64,000 bases of DNA from Acinetobacter modestus. GTDB lineage: Bacteria; Pseudomonadota; Gammaproteobacteria; Pseudomonadales; Moraxellaceae. The DNA is taken from assembly GCF_014636095.1 (NCBI RefSeq), contig NZ_BMDV01000001.1, positions 786,622-850,621 on the forward strand, in the 5' to 3' direction. This document shows positions 48,238-57,455 of the stretch, in pieces. The notes beneath the pieces were generated by a model that saw only the letters and a program-made list of their open reading frames with translations, was not told the origin of the DNA and made no database searches. Made by a program: the position numbers and the translations under genes. Each line of letters begins with the position of its first letter. Within the stretch, counting starts at the first letter, position 1.

Positions 48238-48323
48238 TTTTTCAACTAATGAAATATGGTGCAAATAAAAATCCAGCGTAAGCTGGTTTTTTTATGTCTA
48301 AATTTTAAGACAAGCATAAAAAA
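48152..48323 (+). repeat. 172-bp direct repeat containing tRNA-Leu, copy 2
   Basis: Second copy, offset 2229 bases from the first without indels. Includes the intact terminator hairpin CCAGC-GTAA-GCTGG followed by seven T (48273-48293). Confidence 0.9.
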
Positions 48324-48349
48324 ATGCCTTAATTAAAATTAAGGCATTT
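48322..48349 (-). terminator. Terminator of the pga genes
   Basis: AAATGCCTTAATT and its perfect inverse with a 2-base loop, 23 bases past pgaD, overlapping the end of repeat copy 2. Confidence 0.8.
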
Positions 48350-48371
48350 ATACTTCTCAATCGAATAAATT

Positions 48372-48788
48372 TTATTCAACTCTAATAATCTTACCATTTT
48401 CATCATGATGCAGCGTGGTTACTTTTTGTTGGCGACCAGCTTGAATTTCTTGTTCAGGCAACTCAAAATAACGTGCATAATCAGGTAATGCTTTTTCAAT
48501 TGCATGCTTGTCATGAACTCTCTTTGAAGGTAAGAGACCCCATAGTAATAATGCAATTGCACACATAAATAAGGCGGTAACGCCATGCTCAAGACCCTGA
48601 CTGAATGCAGCCATTAAGCGTTGTGCAATATGTGTCTTTTGTAGTTCAACCAACACCCAAACTAAGATAAATGGTCGCCATAATAGCAGCCAACCCGCCC
48701 ACATCATTGCTGTTGTGGTCGTAGAAAAATAACGCTTATGCCATGGGAGTTGGCGACGTACATCGATAATCAAACTATTTGCTTTCAT
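48372..48788 (-). CDS. pgaD: PNAG synthesis accessory protein PgaD
   Basis: Small inner-membrane partner that supports the PgaC synthase and its c-di-GMP response in E. coli. From the ATG at 48788 it is 138 residues with two membrane helices (about 30-55 and 65-90) and a short cytoplasmic tail. The alternative start is TTG at 48803. Follows pgaC after 30 bases. Identified mainly by context and topology. Confidence 0.82.
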   Translation of the reverse strand: MKANSLIIDVRRQLPWHKRYFSTTTTAMMWAGWLLLWRPFILVWVLVELQKTHIAQRLMAAFSQGLEHGVTALFMCAIALLLWGLLPSKRVHDKHAIEKALPDYARYFELPEQEIQAGRQQKVTTLHHDENGKIIRVE

Positions 48789-48818
48789 TTCTAGTCTCAG
48801 CAAAATGAATCTTGCGAC

Positions 48819-50081
48819 TCAGCGAATTCCACGATCTGGGCTAATCCAACGGGCGCGTTTTTCATCACCACGCAACAGTACCTTTGGAAAGGCGACGATT
48901 GTAGCAGTAATCGTAATTAACCAAAACACAAATGGGTACCAAATCATCCAATAATAATTTTTCCCTAGGCTTGGCTCATAACGACTATCCATCCATTTGC
49001 TTAAAGCAAACTGAATTAAACAGGTCGCACCTAATAAAATTCCACTACCATATGGTAAAAAAGGTGAACTAACGATAGCAAGGGCTGGGATTGTAAATAC
49101 AAAATGTAACAACCACATGACAGCCATAATCAGCATCAGATATGACCATACTAATGTTAAGCAAAGCTCTAGCATTAATGGCCAGAGAAAATTAAGTTTT
49201 GGTTTAAAGAACACATCAATATTCTTTATCAGAACTTGTGCCCCACCCATCGCCCAACGTAAACGTTGTTTCCACAAACCATTGAAAGTCTCAGGCATCA
49301 AAATCCAAACCAAAGCATTTGGCTCAAAACGAACATCCCAACCTGCGCGTTGTAATTTCCAAGTGATATCAATATCTTCCGTCAACATATTTGGAGACCA
49401 ATAATCAACTTGATGTACCGCACTTTTACGAAATGCAGTAATTACACCTGATACTGTAAATAAACGACCAAAAGTACGTTGTGCGCGTTTAATCATGCCA
49501 ACAATTGAAGAGAACTCACCAACCTGAATACGTCCTAATAGAGTTGAACGTGTACGAATACGTGGATTACCCGTGACTGCTGCAACTGTTGAGTCTTCTA
49601 GGAAATGACGCATCATCCATTTAGCAGCATGAGGATCTAGTAACGCATCACCATCAATACCAATCAAGAACTCAGCATCAGTCATTAAACTGCCCGCTTG
49701 CAGTCCCATCGCTTTACCTTGGTTTTGAGCAAGATGCACAACACGTAATTTTTCATGCTGCGCCGCGAGACGATCCAGCACTTCGCCCGTGTTATCAGAA
49801 CTACCATCATTAATCGCAATCACTTCAAAGTTTGGATAATCTAATTGCAAAGCATGACTAATGGTTTCTTCTGCATTATCACCCTCGTTAAAACAAGGAA
49901 CGAGTACAGCAACTTTAGGATATTCAGGCAAATTTTCTGGCTGCTGATATGGAGGATCTTGGCGCTCTTTCCAGTAGAAAATAATTGCTCCTACCATCCA
50001 TAAATAAGACATAAATAATGGATAGTAAAACACAAACTTAATGGCATAAGCCCATAATAAAGCAATTATACTCATCGACAC
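48819..50081 (-). CDS. pgaC: Poly-N-acetylglucosamine synthase PgaC
   Basis: Inner-membrane processive GT2 glycosyltransferase polymerising UDP-GlcNAc into PNAG. The 420 residues have N-terminal membrane segments, then AINDGSSDNTGEVLD near 92, the DxD-type GIDGDALLDP near 140, TEDIDITWKLQ near 232 and the QRLRWAMGG motif near 270, with further membrane helices to the end. GTG at 50081 is 4-5 bases after GGAG; an ATG at 50075 is the alternative. Nine bases from pgaB. Confidence 0.94.
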   Translation of the reverse strand: MSMSIIALLWAYAIKFVFYYPLFMSYLWMVGAIIFYWKERQDPPYQQPENLPEYPKVAVLVPCFNEGDNAEETISHALQLDYPNFEVIAINDGSSDNTGEVLDRLAAQHEKLRVVHLAQNQGKAMGLQAGSLMTDAEFLIGIDGDALLDPHAAKWMMRHFLEDSTVAAVTGNPRIRTRSTLLGRIQVGEFSSIVGMIKRAQRTFGRLFTVSGVITAFRKSAVHQVDYWSPNMLTEDIDITWKLQRAGWDVRFEPNALVWILMPETFNGLWKQRLRWAMGGAQVLIKNIDVFFKPKLNFLWPLMLELCLTLVWSYLMLIMAVMWLLHFVFTIPALAIVSSPFLPYGSGILLGATCLIQFALSKWMDSRYEPSLGKNYYWMIWYPFVFWLITITATIVAFPKVLLRGDEKRARWISPDRGIR

Positions 50082-50090
50082 ATTACTCCG

Positions 50091-52088
50091 TTATGGTACT
50101 AATTGTGATGATTTTAAAGCAAAAGCCTTACGCATAGTTTCTACATCTGGGTGTTCTTTAATCGGATCGTCAGGATAATATGCAATGTGCATCGCACCTT
50201 GTTGATAAAGCGACTTAATTGTTGCTGCCATTTCTTCAGAAGGAATCTTCTGATCATTACGCCAGTTAATCGCTTGTAGCTCCATCACTGTCTTTTTAAT
50301 CCCGTTTGGATATTGTTTCACCCGATTCATAATATCCGTATAAAATTTTTCGGGATTATCCGATTGCTCCATATAAGGCATTGCCATTATTGCAGTGAAA
50401 TCATAACGTCTTAATGACTCTTCTAAAGACTGTGCATACCAATTTTCGGCATACGGGTTAAGGGCAACTTGCGCATACAAATTACGTGCAGTCATCAAAT
50501 AAGGCTGATATTGACGCACCTCACCTGCTAGCTCCATTGCAAAATCATCTAGGGTACGCGTTTTATAAGCAGTCCATTTCTGCAACTTGTCGTCATTATT
50601 TCGTATTTTAGCCAGATCCGTTGGCAAACCTTGTTTCGCATAGGCTGCTAGTGCTTGAGGGCTTGCATCTTCATAATCAGATAATGTCACATCATCATGA
50701 AATAACAGACCATCAAATGGCGTTGATTTTGCAAGATCTTGGTAAATCTCTTTAATGGTTTGTCTTGCTTTTGGGGAATATGGGCTTAAGCGGATATATC
50801 CCATATTCAAATGCTCGCCCGCTTTTGCTTGTTGCGTGACAACCAAATCCTTTGACACTGGATCTGATTTAGGTAACTCCCATGCAAGTAAAGGCATCCA
50901 AGCATACAAACGCTGTACTGGCGTACGTGTTTGAATTTGCCAAGCTACTCGGTTAAATAAATCCGCACGCATTGGAATATGACGATTTGGGAAATACACC
51001 ATATCAGCAGAACCATTTGCATCAGGATCTGAGAATGCTTGTAAGTAAACTGTCTTTACTCCCATCCCATTGATACGATCTAACAGATTACCTAAATTGC
51101 GTTCCTGTTGTTGTGGGTCTGGATCATAGATGTAATCTAAATCCACATGCATGATCTTTTGTGGACGATTATTATCGTTTAAATTCAGTTCGCGGTTCTT
51201 AATTTCTTGTGCCAAGGCATTGGTTGACATATTTCCTTGAATTAAAATACGCCCCATATTTTGGATCGATTGTTTGGCATGATCAGCGCCATCATCCAAA
51301 GTAATGGTAATCGGCATGCCCAATTGTTTAGAAATTTGCACTAATTGCATATTATAGCGACCATAAGGCCAAACCATGACACGTGGTGAACGTAAACCGT
51401 GTGCCTGTAGTAATTCATTATTTTTCTTTAGATCTTGATAAACACGTGCTTGATAATTTGCATCACTTTCATAGGTTTTCGTATTTGAATCATAGATACG
51501 AGTAATTGCTGCTGGTTCTGAATTACCTTGAGGGTTTGCGTTTACTCCTCGATGCAAATGGTAGCTATGACTTGCAATCTCAACAAAGCCACTATTTTGC
51601 ATTTCTTTGAGTTCATTCCAACTCAAAATTTTATTGCGCGTAATCTCTTCCCCACCAAAGTCTACTTTCTGATTAGCTTTTGGCTCTAACCAAGAACCGA
51701 CAACTGCTAATACAACTGGAATTTTTTTCGCACGTACAATTGGATAAGCATTTTGATAAAAAGACTGATAACCATCATCTACTGTCAATAACACAGGTTT
51801 AGTTGGTAAAGTGTATTTGCCCTGATGTGCTTTAATCAGTTGATCGACATTGATAAAGTGATAACCATTATTTTGTAACCAATCGATGTGCTCACTGAAT
51901 TGTTGTGCTGTTACTGCATAACTGGGGATGAGTGCATCTTTATGGTCGGTAATTTCATGATAACCAATGACGGTTAACGTTGTCGCATCAATTTTGGAAT
52001 TTTCTGCAAAAGTTGCTGTAGTCGCAACTAAACCAATCATTAGACCTAAAAATGTTTTTAAGGTCGGAGACACTAAACGTGTTGTCAT
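50091..52088 (-). CDS. pgaB: PNAG N-deacetylase/glycosidase PgaB
   Basis: Periplasmic enzyme that partly deacetylates PNAG for export and can cleave it. The 665 residues have a signal peptide (cleavage near TFAE), a NodB-type deacetylase domain (about 40-310; TVDDGYQS with the metal Asp, EIASHSYHLHRG with His residues) and a C-terminal TIM-barrel hydrolase domain (about 310-640; MHVDLDYIYDPDP, FDGLLFHDDVTLSD). The N-terminus has no lipobox Cys. First gene of the local pga set: the usual upstream pgaA is not here. Confidence 0.94.
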   Translation of the reverse strand: MTTRLVSPTLKTFLGLMIGLVATTATFAENSKIDATTLTVIGYHEITDHKDALIPSYAVTAQQFSEHIDWLQNNGYHFINVDQLIKAHQGKYTLPTKPVLLTVDDGYQSFYQNAYPIVRAKKIPVVLAVVGSWLEPKANQKVDFGGEEITRNKILSWNELKEMQNSGFVEIASHSYHLHRGVNANPQGNSEPAAITRIYDSNTKTYESDANYQARVYQDLKKNNELLQAHGLRSPRVMVWPYGRYNMQLVQISKQLGMPITITLDDGADHAKQSIQNMGRILIQGNMSTNALAQEIKNRELNLNDNNRPQKIMHVDLDYIYDPDPQQQERNLGNLLDRINGMGVKTVYLQAFSDPDANGSADMVYFPNRHIPMRADLFNRVAWQIQTRTPVQRLYAWMPLLAWELPKSDPVSKDLVVTQQAKAGEHLNMGYIRLSPYSPKARQTIKEIYQDLAKSTPFDGLLFHDDVTLSDYEDASPQALAAYAKQGLPTDLAKIRNNDDKLQKWTAYKTRTLDDFAMELAGEVRQYQPYLMTARNLYAQVALNPYAENWYAQSLEESLRRYDFTAIMAMPYMEQSDNPEKFYTDIMNRVKQYPNGIKKTVMELQAINWRNDQKIPSEEMAATIKSLYQQGAMHIAYYPDDPIKEHPDVETMRKAFALKSSQLVP

Positions 52089-52340
52089 AGAGATATCTTC
52101 TCAATATTCGAAAATGGCTGAGCGTGAATCATGCATGAATCATCTTACAATTTGTGGTCAAATAAGATTTTTAGCGAGTCAGCTGGGAGCAAGGATTGTA
52201 TTTATAATTTTAAAAACTGAAAATAATCTTAAAAAAATATTTTATAAATTTTATCGCAATATACATCAATATTTTAGCAATATGTGATTAGGTTCCTAAC
52301 ACGATACGTATTAAGAACCTAATGAGCTAAATATAAAAGC
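52089..52340. other. Promoter region of pgaBCD
   Basis: 252 bases, AT-rich, with no trace of a pgaA coding sequence on either strand. No clear operator seen. Confidence 0.55.
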
Positions 52341-52736
52341 TTAATATTGAATGAGCTGAAAATTTGGATGCTCAGAAAGTTGTTGTAAATAATAACGTTC
52401 TTTTTGATAAAAATATTTATATAAGCGATTTACCCATTCACCACGACGGAAAGTCTGAATCTTTTTATTCACGCCATCATATTGTAGCAAGACGACATTC
52501 CCTTCTAATGGAGATAATAAGGTAATCTGATAGTCAGGATGTGAATGCTGATGTGAAGGACTCAGCTCTCGGAGAATCTCGACCTTGTTCTCTCCATCCA
52601 TCCAATAATGTTTATCAATCAATGCTTTTTCATTGACCCAAAAACCATTTTCAGCGCCATTATAAGTATTAATCAAGAAAAAATTATGTAATTCTTTTAA
52701 TAGCTCAGAAGCGGTAATATCCAAATAATCATTCAT
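52341..52736 (-). CDS. Uncharacterised protein upstream of pgaBCD
   Basis: A 131-residue protein starting at the ATG at 52736, with GTGAGG six bases upstream; a GTG at 52751 is the alternative. Rich in Tyr, Leu and His, with no signal peptide or membrane helix. I recognise no family. It is read in the same direction as pgaB, 252 bases away, so probably a separate unit. The stop codon of an upstream open frame lies 7 bases before the start. Confidence 0.7.
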   Translation of the reverse strand: MNDYLDITASELLKELHNFFLINTYNGAENGFWVNEKALIDKHYWMDGENKVEILRELSPSHQHSHPDYQITLLSPLEGNVVLLQYDGVNKKIQTFRRGEWVNRLYKYFYQKERYYLQQLSEHPNFQLIQY

Positions 52737-52743
52737 AGCTGCC

Positions 52744-52983
52744 TCACTCACTCAAATTTTTGGTGCTCGTTAACACAAGCATAGATTTTTTATAATTTAC
52801 CTCGCCATGTTTATGAATCTGCTGATCATGGATGGCAACATTAAAAGCAATTTTTCCAAAAGGTAAATTAACATCACATTTTTTATAAAAACTTTGATTC
52901 AGAATACATTGCTCTTTCTTTAAAAGATATACAGAACCGTCTATAGAATCAATAATTTTAAGCAGATTGTTGCAAAAAGCAGA
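52744..52983 (-). pseudogene. Open frame with coding character but no usual start codon
   Basis: A 79-codon frame, bounded upstream by TAA, reads like protein (GSVYLLKKEQCILNQSFYKK, then CDVNLPFGKIAFNVAIHDQQ) and ends 7 bases before the 131-residue gene. No ATG, GTG or TTG occurs until twelve codons from the end. Either a rare start (ATT/CTG) is used, or this is the 3' remnant of a gene once coupled to its neighbour. Confidence 0.35.
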
Positions 52984-53121
52984 TTAAAATAAAAATATTA
53001 AAAATCAATATATTAGAATTAAATCATTTTTTTGATTTGTATTGTTTTTGTACTTTTTTTTGCAAAGCATGAATTAAGCAATCAAATCAATGCCATCATA
53101 CTTTGCATCATTGAGACTAAA

Positions 53122-53463
53122 TCACTCGTTGCGAGTTTTAACATCAAATAATTCAATTTCAAAAATCAGATTTGAATTTGCTGGAATAATTTTTCCCATT
53201 TTGCGTTCGCCATAAGCTAAATGTGCAGGTATGATTAATTTACGCTTCCCACCAACGCGCATTCCCATGATGCCTTGATCCCAACCTTTGATTACTCGTC
53301 CAGTACCGATCACCGTCTCAAAATAATTCCCGCGGTCAATTGAAGAATCGAACTGAGTACCATCTTCTAACCATCCCGTATAGTGTGTTGTGATTAAAGC
53401 ACCTTTAACAGCTTCTTTACCTTCACCCACTTTTAAATCAATAATTTGTAATTCAGCGCTCAT
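53122..53463 (-). CDS. FKBP-type peptidyl-prolyl cis-trans isomerase
   Basis: Cytoplasmic proline isomerase of 113 residues, a single FKBP domain. VGEGKEAVKGALITTHYTGW, then DGTQFDSSIDRG, VIKGWDQGIMGMRVGGKRKL and IPAHLAYGERKMGKIIPANS cover the active-site residues (Tyr, Asp, Trp). No signal peptide. Start supported by GGGAG 5-6 bases upstream. 19 bases downstream of yaeQ, so probably co-transcribed. Confidence 0.93.
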   Translation of the reverse strand: MSAELQIIDLKVGEGKEAVKGALITTHYTGWLEDGTQFDSSIDRGNYFETVIGTGRVIKGWDQGIMGMRVGGKRKLIIPAHLAYGERKMGKIIPANSNLIFEIELFDVKTRNE

Positions 53464-53482
53464 TTTTTACTCCCAACCTGAT

Positions 53483-54013
53483 TTATTGCAATTGTAACCA
53501 TTGAATATCGACTTGACCTTTATCGCTCAGCAAAGTCCACTCTCCATCCATAATATTAAGCTGTAATTGCATCGTGCGTTCACATAAGCCTTCAAGTGCC
53601 TGTGTAGTCTGAGGCGCTAATTGCCAGACCTCCACATTACTCAAAGTCTTAATTTTGGTATTTTTTTGCCACCAATCAGCAGCTTGTGAGCCATAAGTAA
53701 TCACAGCCACTTTTTTACAGCGAGCACTGGCTTTTTTCACTTTATCTTCAGATGGACAACCGACTTCAATCCAATTTTCTAAAAGCCCTGTTAAATCTTT
53801 TTGCCATAACGCAGGCTCATCCGTTTCAAACAAATCTTTGGTGAATTCTAATCGCTCATCGGCATAACGGGCGTAAGCAAGAATACGAACCATCAAACGT
53901 TCAATAGTCTCTGACGGATGTAAGGCAAGTGTTAGCTGATAATCTGCATAGATATGCTGATCCATATTGGCAATATTCAGATCTGCCTTATATATTGTTG
54001 CTTTTAGCGCCAT
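53483..54013 (-). CDS. yaeQ: YaeQ family protein
   Basis: A 176-residue protein of the YaeQ family, which has a PD-(D/E)XK nuclease-like fold and unproven function. MALKATIYKADLNIANMD, then YADYQLTLALHPSETIERLM and GCPSEDKVKKASARC are family-typical. I use the ATG at 54013, with AAGAG upstream; the longer frame adds ten residues. Confidence 0.88.
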   Translation of the reverse strand: MALKATIYKADLNIANMDQHIYADYQLTLALHPSETIERLMVRILAYARYADERLEFTKDLFETDEPALWQKDLTGLLENWIEVGCPSEDKVKKASARCKKVAVITYGSQAADWWQKNTKIKTLSNVEVWQLAPQTTQALEGLCERTMQLQLNIMDGEWTLLSDKGQVDIQWLQLQ

Positions 54014-54088
54014 AAAAAATACTCTTAAATACGGTGTACTCAAATTTGGCGCTAAGCATACTCTATTTTATTACAGAAAATATCGGCT

Positions 54089-55102
54089 TTAATCATTTTG
54101 AGCATCAGTTAGATCAAGACGACAATTTAATAATTGTGTTTCAAACACCAACCAATCTTGTTCGGATTGGCAAATAATTTCAATTCGATTATCAATACTC
54201 TCTTCGGCAGACTTATAGTTAAATTGTTGAGGATTGAAGTTAAAACTTTTCCAACCTTGATCCGTATTAAATATGCCTTTGATGCGGACCCAATTTTGTT
54301 GCGTACACAACAAATCTAACAGTTCAAAAAATTTAAATTGCCAGCGTTTAGGCAATTTCCAACCTGCAACGGTATAACCTTGAGCTGTTTCTAGATAATG
54401 ATATGGAAGTTGTTTGATTTCTAACGGAGGCTCAATAGCCTGTGTTTGTTGTAACTTGAGTAAAGGTTGGATCTTACGCTGTACAGGTTGTTGCACAATA
54501 TCAATCTGAGACAATTCAATTTTGCCACACTCAACTTCAATCCAATGCTGGACATAAGTGTCATATTCTTGTTTTAAAGCTGCATAGGCTTGATGATCTG
54601 CTATTGTCATACAATCAATATGTGAGAGGACTACAATTTGTGCAGATTTCAGTTGATCGGTATATAAATTCTGTTTAACCCAATCTTCATCATGTAGACG
54701 ACTCCCATCCACGACAATCACCAAAGCACGCATTGCTAAACTACTTTGCCAATGTGGCTCGGTCAATTGTTCCAATAATTGTGCAGGATGACCTAAACCC
54801 GTCGGTTCTATAAATAAACGATCAGGTTTACTTTCACTGAGTAAGCGAGCCAGTGCAATTTGCATAGGAAGTTGACTGCTACAGCACAAGCATCCACCAA
54901 GTAGTTCTTTGACAGCATATCCTTGTTGTTGGGTAATCAGTTGTTGATCAACACCTATTTGCCCAAACTCATTCATTAGAACAGCCCAAACTTCGTTTTC
55001 AGGCTTTTGGGTTAATAAATGCTGTAATAGCGTTGTTTTACCTGCACCTAAAAAACCAGAAATAATGTGAGTAGGAACAATTTTGGGAGCAATAAACTTC
55101 AC
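54089..55102 (-). CDS. CobW/COG0523 GTPase (metal chaperone family)
   Basis: G3E GTPase of 337 residues. Walker A GFLGAGKTTLLQHLL near 18, the metal-binding GGCLCCSSQ (CxCC) near 69, IEPTGLGHP near 98 and switch/Asp motif SHID near 155. The C-terminal CobW_C domain is present (AGWKLPKRW region). Such proteins deliver zinc or other metals and are often Zur-regulated. I find no Zur box within the 470 bases upstream. Confidence 0.87.
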   Translation of the reverse strand: MKFIAPKIVPTHIISGFLGAGKTTLLQHLLTQKPENEVWAVLMNEFGQIGVDQQLITQQQGYAVKELLGGCLCCSSQLPMQIALARLLSESKPDRLFIEPTGLGHPAQLLEQLTEPHWQSSLAMRALVIVVDGSRLHDEDWVKQNLYTDQLKSAQIVVLSHIDCMTIADHQAYAALKQEYDTYVQHWIEVECGKIELSQIDIVQQPVQRKIQPLLKLQQTQAIEPPLEIKQLPYHYLETAQGYTVAGWKLPKRWQFKFFELLDLLCTQQNWVRIKGIFNTDQGWKSFNFNPQQFNYKSAEESIDNRIEIICQSEQDWLVFETQLLNCRLDLTDAQND

Positions 55103-55579
55103 GATTTACTCGCATTAAAAATTTATTTCATTCTAAAGAGAAAAATATGCGAAATAAAATAAAGAATGAAATTTATGTAATAATTCAATTAAAACAAAAA
55201 TAAAGAGAATAAAATCACAGAATTAATCTAAAAATACTATTTAAAACCAAGATATAAATGTTTTATCCAATTATTAAACTATTTGCAAAAGAAAGCTCTT
55301 GTTTAAAACACGTAAAATCGCAGATTATTTTTTAATCAAAAATACATATTTATATACATTTTATTGATAGGTTCAGGCATTTAACTTTACAAGCGCATCA
55401 CAAAACCGCGTTTTATGATGCTCCATTGTTAAGCTTACCGTAAAAGATTGTTAAGAATATTGCTGTAAAAAACTTAGGCACTTAGCATAAACCTCATGCA
55501 GAAATTCAAGATTTGTTCTCACTCATATCTCGAATTGAAGCTGTAATTTTTTAATTAAGTTCAAATATGGATGCCAAAC
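55103..55579. other. Long AT-rich gap with an isolated palindrome
   Basis: About 470 bases between divergent genes without a credible coding frame. The only structured element is at 55395-55421. Confidence 0.55.
55395..55421. repeat. 27-bp near-perfect palindrome
   Basis: GCATCACAAAACCGCG followed by TTTTATGATGC: the two halves are inverse copies with a single mismatched pair off centre. No T-run follows, so it is more like an operator than a terminator. Confidence 0.5.
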
Positions 55580-55795
55580 ATGAAACTCATTAAGACTTTA
55601 ATTGCGACAACATTTGCTTTAACAGCGGCAACAACATTTGCAGCTTCAGCTCATGACAAATCACATAGCACCAAAACCACCGAAGAGAAAGTCGTGGTAT
55701 CAACTCAGGAGCAACCTGAAACTCTAAATCCAGCTACGACAGACACCACAGCAAGTGATGCAGCAACAACAGCTGCTCCGACGGCTAGTAAATAA
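55580..55795 (+). CDS. Small secreted Thr/Ala-rich protein
   Basis: A 71-residue exported protein. From the ATG at 55580 the signal is MKLIKTLIATTFALTAATTF with AxA cleavage near TFAAS. The mature part is short, low in complexity and rich in Thr, Ala and Glu, so likely disordered. GGA is 7-8 bases upstream. No family recognised. Strong terminator follows. Confidence 0.72.
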   Translation: MKLIKTLIATTFALTAATTFAASAHDKSHSTKTTEEKVVVSTQEQPETLNPATTDTTASDAATTAAPTASK

Positions 55796-55863
55796 TTTGA
55801 TCTTCAGGTTCCTCCAGACCCTTTAGAACAACATTTGTAATGATCTGACTCATCTTTACAAAT

Positions 55864-55902
55864 AAAAAAAGATCGAACCATGCTGCGGTTCGATCTTTTT
55901 TT
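55864..55902. terminator. Strong bidirectional terminator
   Basis: A 16-bp perfect stem: AAAAAAAGATCGAACC with its inverse GGTTCGATCTTTTTTT across a 7-base loop, between convergent genes. Confidence 0.92.
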
Positions 55903-55928
55903 AGATCACTAGGAATGTGATGAATAAA

Positions 55929-56477
55929 TCAACACTGGCTAGATTTCTTGAAAATACTGCAAGAAGGTTGCTGTACTTCTTGTAGACGTAGGTCTTTACG
56001 CTGTTCTGCAGCTTCGAAACGACAACGCTTCCAATCTGTATCTAATTTTAATGTCGGAACAACTTTAGGTTTACGCTCCTCATCCACAGCAACCATGGTG
56101 AAATAGCATGTATTGGTATGTCTGATTGTACGCTTTTGAATATTTTGTGCTTCTACACGAATGCCGACTTCCATAGAAGTACGTCCTACATGATTAACAC
56201 TCGCTAAAAATGTGACCAATTCACCAACGTAAATTGGCTCTTTAAAATTAACTTTATCAACAGACAATGTCACAACATAACTGCCTGAATAACGGCTTGC
56301 ACAAGCATAAGCAACTTGGTCAAGCAGTTTTAAAATTGCTCCACCATGAACATTACCTGAAAAGTTTGCCATATCAGGTGTCATTAAAACTGACATTGTA
56401 AGCTCTGACTGATCATCAGGTGCTTGGTTCAATTGATCTAATGGATACATAGGAGAACTCATAGGAGAATACAACAT
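55929..56477 (-). CDS. Acyl-CoA thioesterase, hotdog fold (YciA/BFIT type)
   Basis: Hydrolyses acyl-CoA to free acid and CoA. The 182 residues contain the hotdog core with the catalytic region SGNVHGGAILKLLDQVAYACASRYSG given here as SGNVHGGAILKLLD plus AYACASRY, and VDKVNFKEPIYVGELV. The tail beyond residue 140 is extended and Cys-containing. The start is uncertain: ATGs at 56477, 56462 and 56450 all lack a convincing ribosome site. Confidence 0.88.
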   Translation of the reverse strand: MLYSPMSSPMYPLDQLNQAPDDQSELTMSVLMTPDMANFSGNVHGGAILKLLDQVAYACASRYSGSYVVTLSVDKVNFKEPIYVGELVTFLASVNHVGRTSMEVGIRVEAQNIQKRTIRHTNTCYFTMVAVDEERKPKVVPTLKLDTDWKRCRFEAAEQRKDLRLQEVQQPSCSIFKKSSQC

Positions 56478-56670
56478 GTGTATTATCGTTCATTCCTCAA
56501 CGTAAAAATACGTATAAATGTATAAAACATCATCAACTATTTTTATGATAGATCGAAACATTATTTCAGTAGGATTACATATAGACCCTTTTTATTAGAT
56601 TTTATCTAAAATTAACAATGTGTTATTAACTAGATAAATACTCATCATACAAAATTTTATATCTGATAAT

Positions 56671-57294
56671 TTAATTTAAATTTGTAGATTGAATGAGTCC
56701 TATCACACCATTAACGATCATATCAACAGCAATTGTACCTATCAGTAAAGCAGATAAACGCCCCATAATGTCAAAGTAACGATCAATATACTTCGCATGC
56801 TTGTAGCGTAAATGATCGTGTCCGTATTTCATCGCGATAAGAATACTGCAAGTTAATGCCAATGTAAGAGCAATCACAGCAATTGCTCCTCCAAATGGAA
56901 CACTCACGCCTGTGACAACCGCAGCACTAATTGTTCCCGGTCCGATCATAAAAGGCATAGCAATCGTACCTGCCAAATGCTCAGGAGCACCACGCATTTC
57001 ACCGATTGTTTCTGCACCCTGAAACACATAACGATAACCAATTACAAGAAAAATTAATCCACCAAATATTTGGAAAGATTCAAATCTTACATTTAGATAG
57101 CGACTAAAAATATTCTCGCCCCCCCATGCAAATAATGCAAAAACAGCAAAAGCAATTAAGCTGCCTTGAATCAATGCTTTATTAAATACTTTTACATCGG
57201 TATTCCGAATCATCCCGACCATGTAGACACTCATCAGGAACGGATTCAATAGTGAAAAAAACAATGCAAATGCATGGATATAGGGTGAAAACAT
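56671..57294 (-). CDS. MarC-family integral membrane protein
   Basis: A 207-residue polytopic inner-membrane protein with six hydrophobic segments. FFSLLNPFLMSVYMVGM at the N-terminus and AMPFMIGPGTISAAVV near 110 are the family signatures. MarC was once linked to antibiotic resistance but its function is unknown. The last residues are upstream of AT-rich sequence; no terminator stands out. Confidence 0.87.
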   Translation of the reverse strand: MFSPYIHAFALFFSLLNPFLMSVYMVGMIRNTDVKVFNKALIQGSLIAFAVFALFAWGGENIFSRYLNVRFESFQIFGGLIFLVIGYRYVFQGAETIGEMRGAPEHLAGTIAMPFMIGPGTISAAVVTGVSVPFGGAIAVIALTLALTCSILIAMKYGHDHLRYKHAKYIDRYFDIMGRLSALLIGTIAVDMIVNGVIGLIQSTNLN

Positions 57295-57455
57295 AAAACT
57301 CCAGTTATTACGATTAATACTTAAACTTCGTTCTACTTAAAGTAACTGAGAATAGAGTTTCAAAACGATTCCAACTGATTAATCAAACAATGAATGCAAA
57401 TGCTGCAATTCAACACTTAAAAACAGTATCATCGCTTGAATCCACCTATCTTCAA

